A stretch of DNA of 35,236 nt, from contig SXID01000175.1 in assembly GCA_005772955.1 (NCBI GenBank), forward strand, positions 1 through 35,236, read 5' to 3'. Shown one piece after another: positions 29,682-35,236 of this stretch. Each line of letters begins with the position of its first letter. Positions within the stretch are counted from its first letter, which is position 1. The position numbers were made by a program, and so were the translations under genes. This stretch comes from Planctomycetia bacterium (lineage in GTDB: Bacteria > Planctomycetota > Planctomycetia > Gemmatales > Gemmataceae). The notes beneath the pieces were generated by a model. It did not search any database and was not told the DNA's origin. It saw only the letters and a list, made by a program, of their open reading frames with translations.

Positions 29682-31304
29682 ATGCAACGGCAGTGGCCGT
29701 TAGTCGCGGTTGTGTTGATGAGCGTGCTCGTAATCGCGCTGGTGGCGTTCCGGTCCGTGGGGTTCGGCGCGAAGGTGGCCGAACCGCGTCCGGTACCGGA
29801 CGGCGACCAGGAGATCGCGTGGCTGCACGTCCCCACGTCCGGCGACACGTGGGAGAACTTCGTGTGGGGCATGAAGCGCGTGGAGATGAACACCGCGCCC
29901 ACCGGCTTGCACGTGGACGACTCCGGCGCGTTCCCGTCGCGCACCACGGCCGTGCCCGAAGTGGTCATCTCCCGTGACGGGTTCGCGGGGAAACTCCGTG
30001 TCCGATGGTACAAGGTCACCAACGACACCCCGAACGCGGCCTGGGTGAAGACACTAGCGGCTCGCAATCCGGCTCCGCTCGCGCTCGTCGGCGGGTGGTC
30101 CAGCGATCGCGCGAGCGAACTCGCCGAGGCGATGGCCAAGGCCAACTGGCCCGGACAGAAGCCGCTGTTGCTGCTGTCCACCGCGACCGCCGACGTCGTG
30201 GACCCCGGGGAGAACTCCGCGAGCGGTTACAGCCCATCGAAACTGATCGAGCTTTACGAACGCTCGTACCGATTCTGCTTCACGAACAAGCAGATGGCCG
30301 ACGCAGTGACGGACTTCGTCTTTAGTGACCCGACCCTCAGACCCGGTCCCGCGATCTGGCCCGAGTTGCGGGCGGCGGCCGGCACTGCCGGCGCCACCTG
30401 GGGGTTCCCGTGGCTCGCGGAAGTAGCGGGCAAACCCCAGCCCATTCAGGCGTTCGCAGTCGAGTGGAGGGACGACCCGTATTCGAAAGACTTGTCGCAG
30501 CAGTTACGTGAGGCGTTTGTGGAGCAGGGCGGGAACGCCGGGCGCCCGCGACTCGAATTCGCGGCGCTCCGGGTGCCCTTCAGTGCCGGCCGCTTCGCCA
30601 GGCCGAACCCGTTCGAGGCGCGGATCGTTGACGACATCCTCGCGCACCCGAAGTTCCCGCAGCGCGGCGAGCGCACCGTCCTGGTGCTCCCGTCCGTGAC
30701 GGCCCCCGCTCGCCGGGTGCTTGGCGCGCTGGTGCAGGGCACGCCCGGCGCGGCGCGGCGCCTGGTGGCCGTGACCGGCGACGGCATCCCAGTGAACGCG
30801 CTGTTCCGCGACGGCGAGTTCGCATGGCCCGTGCGGACGCTGCCGATTCCACTTGTGCTGTTCACGCATAGCGACCCGTTCGACTGGGACGAGCCGGGCG
30901 ACCCCAGACCGCCCCAGGGGTACGAACTCCTGCCACCCGGCAAGCCCGGCGAGGTGAAGAACAGCACTGAGGACATCCAACTGTTCACCCTGCTCACGCG
31001 GGTAGTCGCACGGGGCGCGTATCCCGATGGAACCGACCGGTTGATCGACGGCCCCGACCAACTTGCGAAGCACTTTGGCGCTCGGGTGCCGAAGTTCTTC
31101 GAGGACGATTCCGGTAACCGCCGCAGCGGTTCCGGGGAACACGTGGTTGTGCTTCGCCCGACGCCGCGAATCGAAGGCACGGTCACGTTCCCGGACGCGG
31201 TTCTCGAAGTGTGGACGCGAAAGCCGGGCGAGGGCTGGAAGCGGATCCGCTCGCGCCCCGTAGTGCAGACGATGCGGCCGAATGACTGGGGGGCCAGCGA
31301 ATGA
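29682..31304 (+). CDS. Membrane-anchored type-1 periplasmic-binding-like protein
   Basis: This 540-residue protein starts at ATG 29682 with GGGAGG eight bases upstream. One hydrophobic helix (about 6-24) anchors or exports it. After a segment with DTWENFVWGMKRVEM comes a region like branched-chain amino-acid-type receptors: VGGWSSDRASELAEAMAKAN, PLLLLSTATADVVDP, YRFCFTNKQMADAVTDFVF and VEWRDDPYSKDLSQQLREAF. These are the alternating strand-helix phrases of a two-lobed binding fold. No transporter genes are present. Its stop overlaps the histidine kinase start (ATGA), so it probably acts as a sensor component for that kinase. The ligand is unknown. Confidence 0.7.
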   Translation: MQRQWPLVAVVLMSVLVIALVAFRSVGFGAKVAEPRPVPDGDQEIAWLHVPTSGDTWENFVWGMKRVEMNTAPTGLHVDDSGAFPSRTTAVPEVVISRDGFAGKLRVRWYKVTNDTPNAAWVKTLAARNPAPLALVGGWSSDRASELAEAMAKANWPGQKPLLLLSTATADVVDPGENSASGYSPSKLIELYERSYRFCFTNKQMADAVTDFVFSDPTLRPGPAIWPELRAAAGTAGATWGFPWLAEVAGKPQPIQAFAVEWRDDPYSKDLSQQLREAFVEQGGNAGRPRLEFAALRVPFSAGRFARPNPFEARIVDDILAHPKFPQRGERTVLVLPSVTAPARRVLGALVQGTPGAARRLVAVTGDGIPVNALFRDGEFAWPVRTLPIPLVLFTHSDPFDWDEPGDPRPPQGYELLPPGKPGEVKNSTEDIQLFTLLTRVVARGAYPDGTDRLIDGPDQLAKHFGARVPKFFEDDSGNRRSGSGEHVVVLRPTPRIEGTVTFPDAVLEVWTRKPGEGWKRIRSRPVVQTMRPNDWGASE

Positions 31305-33031
31305 GTCCCACCACACCTTCGCCTGCCCGCAGTGAGGAGCCGCAGTTACCCGTGTGGCGGTACGCAGGCCGACTCGCGCCGCTCGCTGTGCTGTGGGTCG
31401 TTCTGGTTGGGCTGTTGGGCTGGCTCCTTGCGACACGCGCGAACTGGGGTGAGGAGTCCGACCGGGCGGATGTCCGCGAGTGGCTCGACAATACCCGCGT
31501 GTTCCGCAAGACGCTCGCGGAACTGGTGAAGGAGTACGTCGATTTTCTCCACGCCGAGGTTCGCGGCCCGGACCACAACGATAGCGTGAAGAACAAGCGT
31601 GCGGAGATCGAGGAACACCTGCGCGCGATGGTCGAACCCACGCGCATGTACTCCGGCCAACTTCCGCTGTTTCCCAACGTGTACTCGCTCGAGGTCGAGT
31701 TCGTCGGTGTGACCGGTCTCGATGGACACTTGGCGGAACCGGTGGTGTGGACCTCACCCAAGCCGCGACCCGGTGGGTCCGCGAGGGCGCAACTCCGCAC
31801 GCTCGAGTACGAACCGCCTCTGAACCGTGAAGGGGTGGGCGCCCGCGTGCGCTGCGTGTATCAACTTCACTCGTACAACCGGATGCAGAAGCAACAGGAC
31901 GAGTACCGGCTGTGGCAGACGGTCGCCGCCGGTGTGCTAGTGCCCACGACGCTGCTCGCGGTGTTCCTGGTCGCCAGGTTCGTGCGCCGCGAGCAGGCGC
32001 GCGAGCGGGAGAAGTGGCGGGCTGCGGCCGAAGCCGAACACCAGCAGCGCGAACTGCTCGCCGCCCAGGTCGCGAGAGAACTCGTCGAGCGCAACCTGCT
32101 CGAAGCACGCGTGAAGCAACAGGAGGCGGAGCGGTCGAGCGAGGAGTTGGGCCGCAAGGTACTCGAACAGGAACTTGAGGCCGCGCGGCTCGTGAACCGC
32201 GCGGCGGAGGCCGAACACGAGGCGTTGGAGATGAAGTCGCAACTCTACGCGAGTATCGGCATCATGGCCGGTAGTTACGCGCACAACATCAAGAACCTGC
32301 TCGTGCGCCCCAACGATCTCATCGCGCGTTGTATGGATGCGGCCGGCGCCGACCGTGAGCAGCACGGCATGTTAGAGGAAGTGAAGAGTACGCTTGGCAC
32401 CGTCACGGAGCGCCTCCAGCAAATCCTGCGCACGGTGCGCCGCGACCCTGCGAATACGGAAGTGACGCAGGTCGACGTGTACGACCTTTTCCGCGACACG
32501 GAACGCACCTGGGGTGAGATGGGACGCGACAAGTGGAAGCTCGCGGTGACGGCCGACATACCACCGGGCGCAGTGCTCGTTACGGGCGATCTATCGCACC
32601 TTCAGCAAGCGGTGGAGAACTTGGTCTTCAACGCGCGTGATGCGACATTCGAGATGCGGAACTACCTGCGCGACGAGGCCAAGCGGGAGACCGACCCCGC
32701 AGCGCGGCGACAGAAGTTGCTCGATGCCGCGAGTTGGAAAGGCGAGGTCCATCTGGGCGCGCACCGCGACGGCGATCGCGTTGTTCTCGAGGTCCGCGAC
32801 AACGGCATCGGGATGACGGACGAGGTGCGGCGGAATTGCCTGAAGACCCACTTCACCACGAAACGCGACAACGCGCTTTACGAGGGCTACAGCGCCGGTA
32901 TGGGGCTGGGGTTGTCGTTCGTGGCGATGGTGTTGGAACATCATGGCGGCGCGCTGGAGATCGACTCCGCGCCGCTGCGGGGCACGACCTTCCGCGTCCG
33001 TTTCCCAGTAGTAAGCCACGAAGAGGGGTAG
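31301..33031 (+). CDS. Membrane sensor histidine kinase with long coiled coil
   Basis: This 576-residue protein has two membrane helices (about 24-46 and 207-227) flanking an extracytoplasmic domain. An unusually long Glu/Ala/Arg-rich coiled coil runs from about 230 to 310. The phosphoacceptor helix reads GSYAHNIKNLLV with H328; the usual HExxNPL form is changed to HNIKNLL. ATP-binding boxes are QAVENLVFNARDA (N), VRDNGIGMTD (G1), KTHFTTKRDN (F) and SAGMGLGLSF (G2). It is a probable two-component sensor, but no response regulator lies nearby. It overlaps the upstream receptor-like gene by ATGA. Confidence 0.93.
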   Translation: MSPTTPSPARSEEPQLPVWRYAGRLAPLAVLWVVLVGLLGWLLATRANWGEESDRADVREWLDNTRVFRKTLAELVKEYVDFLHAEVRGPDHNDSVKNKRAEIEEHLRAMVEPTRMYSGQLPLFPNVYSLEVEFVGVTGLDGHLAEPVVWTSPKPRPGGSARAQLRTLEYEPPLNREGVGARVRCVYQLHSYNRMQKQQDEYRLWQTVAAGVLVPTTLLAVFLVARFVRREQAREREKWRAAAEAEHQQRELLAAQVARELVERNLLEARVKQQEAERSSEELGRKVLEQELEAARLVNRAAEAEHEALEMKSQLYASIGIMAGSYAHNIKNLLVRPNDLIARCMDAAGADREQHGMLEEVKSTLGTVTERLQQILRTVRRDPANTEVTQVDVYDLFRDTERTWGEMGRDKWKLAVTADIPPGAVLVTGDLSHLQQAVENLVFNARDATFEMRNYLRDEAKRETDPAARRQKLLDAASWKGEVHLGAHRDGDRVVLEVRDNGIGMTDEVRRNCLKTHFTTKRDNALYEGYSAGMGLGLSFVAMVLEHHGGALEIDSAPLRGTTFRVRFPVVSHEEG

Positions 33032-33121
33032 CCACAAAGGCACAAAGGACACAAAGAAGACAAGCAGAGGAAAGGAACTGAAGTCTTCTTTGTGTCCTTC
33101 GCGTCCTTTGCGCCTTTGTAG
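33032..33121. repeat. Long inverted repeat ending the kinase gene (CACAAAGG type)
   Basis: The left arm (33032-33061), with ACAAAGGACACAAAGAAGAC, is matched by an inverted right arm (33083-33121) that carries an extra 9-base segment. The left arm begins directly after the kinase stop codon and the right arm ends 20 bases before the ung stop codon. The convergent position and the run of T residues in the right arm (TCTTCTTTGTG) suit transcription termination as well as a REPIN-type element. Confidence 0.75.
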
Positions 33122-33140
33122 TTGATCCTCTTCTCCAACC

Positions 33141-33968
33141 TCACTCTTCAGCGTGTTCGGGCAATTTCCAGTCAATCGACTCCTCGCCGGCGGCTTCGAG
33201 CGCGGCGTTGACCTTCGAGAACGGTTTGGTGCCGAAGAACTTCAGCTCGGAGAACGGCGACGGGTGCGCGGACTTCACTATGACGTGCCGCTTGGCGTCG
33301 ATGAGCGGAATCTTCTTCTGCGCGTACGCGCCCCACAGCAGGAACACAACGGTTCGCTTCTGGTCGTTGACCGCGCGAATGGCCGCGTCGGTGAAATTCT
33401 CCCATCCCTTACCGGCGTGCGAGTTGGCGGTGGCTTTGCGCACTGTCATGCAGGCGTTGAGCATGAGTACGCCGCGTCGCGCCCAGTCGGCCAGGTAGCC
33501 GTGCTTCACGGGCGGGATGCCGAGATCGGTTTCGAGTTCCTTGTAGATGTTGCGCAGGGACGGGGGTATTGCGATGCCGGGGCGGACGGAGAAGCACAAC
33601 CCGTGCGCTTGCCCTGGCCCGTGGTACGGGTCTTGACCGAGGAGTAACACTTTCACTCGGTCGAGCGGGGTGTTGCGAAACGCGTTGAACACGTCGGCCG
33701 CGGGTGGGAAGACGGTTTGCGTCTTGCGCTCCTCAATGATGAACTTCACGAGGTCGGCCCAGTACGGTTTCCGCGTTTCGGGGTCGAGTGCCGCGTGCCA
33801 GGAAGAGTCGAGGTCAGTCGGGAGACCGGGCACACCGGGCGGCAGCGGAGGAAGTTCTGCGGTTGTCGCCTCTACCTTCGCGACCGTCACGCCTTCCGTC
33901 GGCGCGATCGTGGGTTGCTCCTCGTCGAACAGCGACCGCGTTTTGGCGGGTTTCTGCATCTTGCCCAT
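33141..33968 (-). CDS. ung: Uracil-DNA glycosylase, family 1
   Basis: The product is 275 residues from ATG 33968; a longer frame to 34295 lacks family support. It removes uracil from DNA as the first step of base-excision repair. Motif A is LLGQDPYHGPGQAHGLCFSV with the catalytic Asp D113. Motif B is HPSPFS with H235; most relatives have HPSPLS, so Leu is Phe here. It carries an N-terminal extension of about 60 residues, Pro-rich (PPLPPGVPGLPTD) and opening MGKMQKPAKTRSLFDEE. RSLFDEE resembles a clamp-binding peptide (QxxLFxx-type); that is inference. It is convergent with the kinase gene. Confidence 0.96.
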   Translation of the reverse strand: MGKMQKPAKTRSLFDEEQPTIAPTEGVTVAKVEATTAELPPLPPGVPGLPTDLDSSWHAALDPETRKPYWADLVKFIIEERKTQTVFPPAADVFNAFRNTPLDRVKVLLLGQDPYHGPGQAHGLCFSVRPGIAIPPSLRNIYKELETDLGIPPVKHGYLADWARRGVLMLNACMTVRKATANSHAGKGWENFTDAAIRAVNDQKRTVVFLLWGAYAQKKIPLIDAKRHVIVKSAHPSPFSELKFFGTKPFSKVNAALEAAGEESIDWKLPEHAEE

Positions 33969-34104
33969 GCGTTGGTCTCGTGGGGATGGTGCGACTACTT
34001 TACCCACCGCCGCGCCCCGCTGCATCCCACGTTGAACCGAAGGAGGGTCTTTCAAAACCCGTCGAGCCTCTCCGCTAACCTGTCGTCGCGTGAGGCCTTC
34101 GTAT

Positions 34105-34130
34105 TTGCCCGCTCCCCTGCGGGAGAGGGC
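34105..34130. repeat. REP-like hairpin related to the one at 5779
   Basis: TTGCCCGCTCCCCTGCGGGA continues into GAGGGCG; the centre pairs CGCTCCC with GGGAG across CTGC. It is a close relative of the hairpin at 5779-5801. It lies in the 227-base gap between ung and the upstream dehydrogenase gene; no other feature is evident there. Confidence 0.5.
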
Positions 34131-34195
34131 GAAACCGTGCGCCGCCACGCGTGACAGCATCGACGTGCTACGACTCTGAAAGACCGCTGTCAGCA

Positions 34196-35017
34196 TCACC
34201 CCGGCGCCGCGGGTCCGTGGCCGCGCCAGTTGGTCATGCTGCGTGACACGCCCATCACCCGGCAGGCGGTGCGGAACCAGCTTCGCGGCCACCACCCAGT
34301 GAGAGCGTAGAGCAACCCCACTGACTGCGGCAGGATCACGAGTTCTCGCCGTTTCTCGACCGCACGTACGGCGGCGTTTGCGACAACTTCAGGCGTGAGC
34401 CAGTCGGTTCCGCTCGCGGGTTTCGCGCCATCGAACAACCCGGTGCTGATGAAACTCGGGCACATAGCGGTCACGCCCACATGCCGGTGGCCAAGGAACC
34501 GCAACTCTTCGCGGAGCGATTCCGAGAACCCGAGTACGGCCCACTTGGTCGCGGCGTAACTGACTCCGAACGGCAAAGCGAGCATCGCCGATACGCTCGC
34601 GATATTCACGACGTGTCCCGCTGGGCGGCCGAGCAGATCCGGCAGAAAGGCGTGTGTGACCGCGAGGACGCCGCTAATGTTCACGTTCACGGTCGCGAGG
34701 TGCTTGGGAAGCGACACATCGAGGAATGCGCCGCCGGACACCACGCCCGCGTTGTTCACCAGCACGTCGATCGGGCCGTGTTCGGTGAGGACGCGAGCGC
34801 GGACCTCCGCGACCTGAGCTGGGTTGGTCACGTCAATCGTGTACCCAGCGACCGCACCACCGAGTTCCTTCAGTTTCGCAACGGCCGGTTCGACCGCGCC
34901 CGCGTTCAGGTCGGTGAGGACGACCGCGGCGCCGCCACGTGCGAACGCGACGGCGGTAGCGAAGCCGAGTCCCTGTGCGGCTCCGGTGATGAGAACCCGA
35001 CTGCCCGCGACGCGCAT
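34196..35017 (-). CDS. Short-chain dehydrogenase/reductase (SDR)
   Basis: This 273-residue protein starts at ATG 35017 behind GGGAGGG. It is a classical SDR: nucleotide motif TGAAQGLG (residues 11-18), NNAG at 88-91, and the catalytic triad S141, Y154 and K158 (SYAATK). Asp36 after the second strand (VVLTDLN) favours NAD over NADP. The C-terminal part has a hydrophobic stretch (LLYALTGWWPRSWF) seen in SDRs that act on lipids or sterols, and a basic tail. The substrate is unknown. It is the first gene of the leftward pair with ung. Confidence 0.9.
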   Translation of the reverse strand: MRVAGSRVLITGAAQGLGFATAVAFARGGAAVVLTDLNAGAVEPAVAKLKELGGAVAGYTIDVTNPAQVAEVRARVLTEHGPIDVLVNNAGVVSGGAFLDVSLPKHLATVNVNISGVLAVTHAFLPDLLGRPAGHVVNIASVSAMLALPFGVSYAATKWAVLGFSESLREELRFLGHRHVGVTAMCPSFISTGLFDGAKPASGTDWLTPEVVANAAVRAVEKRRELVILPQSVGLLYALTGWWPRSWFRTACRVMGVSRSMTNWRGHGPAAPG

Positions 35018-35097
35018 GGATTTCCCTCCCCTGCCCGCGACCGGTTCGCGGTACTCCGACGCTCGAAATGAAGTGGGTCAACCTTCGGTTCATCTAC

Positions 35098-35236
35098 GAG
35101 GGGCTTGCGCTGTGGACTTGTAACTCAGCCGCGTTCGGCCGAGTTCGCGTCTTCCCCGTCGATGAGTTTCTGTAACTTTTTGGCGATGGGTGAGAGCTTC
35201 ATTGTTCCGAAGGAACCCTCCTGGCGTTGAGCCTTC
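35098..35236. repeat. Right copy of the 139-bp terminal inverted repeat
   Basis: This is the exact reverse complement of 1-139. The internal boundary is at 35098, where the sequence leaves the repeat abruptly. Both copies point inwards, so the 35-kb segment lies between inverted copies of the same element. Confidence 0.85.
35125..35235 (-). CDS. Partial CDS, second copy of the multicopy gene's C-terminus
   Basis: This is the same 36-codon open frame as at the left end, entering from the right edge on the minus strand and stopping at TGA 35127-35125. It is identical in sequence to the first copy. Two identical copies imply recent movement or ongoing gene conversion. Confidence 0.5.
   Translation of the reverse strand, partial: KAQRQEGSFGTMKLSPIAKKLQKLIDGEDANSAERG

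Noticed and set aside
29682-31304. ABC transporter substrate-binding component
   Set aside because: No permease or ATPase gene is nearby and the gene is coupled to a histidine kinase, so a sensory role fits better.
30504-32108. 534-codon leftward open frame across the receptor-like and kinase genes
   Set aside because: The translation is Arg/Pro/Ser-rich without motifs and is antisense to two well-supported coupled genes.
33969-34295. Extended start for uracil-DNA glycosylase
   Set aside because: It would overlap the dehydrogenase gene and a REP hairpin and adds no family-like sequence.
1-35236. Linear phage or plasmid with terminal inverted repeats
   Set aside because: The interior is chromosomal metabolism, iron uptake, repair and envelope genes with no replication, packaging or structural phage genes, and the repeat carries a truncated gene.

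Overview
The window is high-GC bacterial DNA that looks like chromosome of a planctomycete, most likely a Gemmataceae relative. This is an inference from content: many secreted proteins and lipoproteins of planctomycete-type families, an ECF sigma/zinc-finger anti-sigma pair followed by a large secreted protein, a SpoIIE-type phosphatase with an FHA domain, and intergenic palindromes at most gene junctions. There are 31 full-length genes plus two identical partial ones at the two ends. No rRNA, tRNA, CRISPR array, phage module or complete transposase gene was found.

Layout. 1-139 and 35098-35236 are a perfect 139-bp inverted repeat carrying the 3' end of the same multicopy gene. 339-4104: a secreted Ig-like protein (-), larB (+), and two lipoproteins (-). 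4330-9948: a rightward run with a HExxH metallopeptidase-like protein, a MESH1/SpoT-type HD hydrolase, two tandem paralogous secreted proteins with an N-terminal CxxC, and leucyl aminopeptidase. 10056-12971 (-): a secreted alpha/beta hydrolase and an SMP-30-type protein. 13132-14147: secreted cyclophilin (+) and an unusual ClpS (-), converging on a strong terminator. 14327-16087 (-): FHA-GAF-SpoIIE phosphatase. 16428-19901 (+): a small unknown protein, then ECF sigma factor, anti-sigma factor and secreted protein. 20121-21542 (-): PL10-type pectate lyase. 21572-24634 (-): ferrous iron uptake set, reading feoA-like (four Cys), feoA, feoB, Cys-rich membrane protein, with a 7-1-7 palindrome upstream. 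24745-26724 (-): RfbD-type reductase and a DUF6263-like secreted protein. 26907-29512 (+): SGNH-like protein and MBOAT acyltransferase, start and stop overlapping. 29682-33031 (+): type-1 periplasmic-binding-like protein and a membrane histidine kinase, also overlapping by ATGA. 33141-35017 (-): uracil-DNA glycosylase and a short-chain dehydrogenase.

How genes work together. Clear functional units are the feo set, the sigma/anti-sigma/secreted triad, the SGNH+MBOAT surface acylation pair, and the receptor-like protein+kinase pair, which has no response regulator nearby. Most other genes stand alone. The most noticeable non-coding signal is a set of REP/REPIN-like inverted repeats of at least eight unrelated sequence types, each limited to one or a few gene junctions. 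The most promising candidates for undescribed biology are the receptor-like/kinase pair, the iron module with a four-cysteine FeoA-like protein, the ClpS with substituted N-degron-binding positions, and the REPIN collection.
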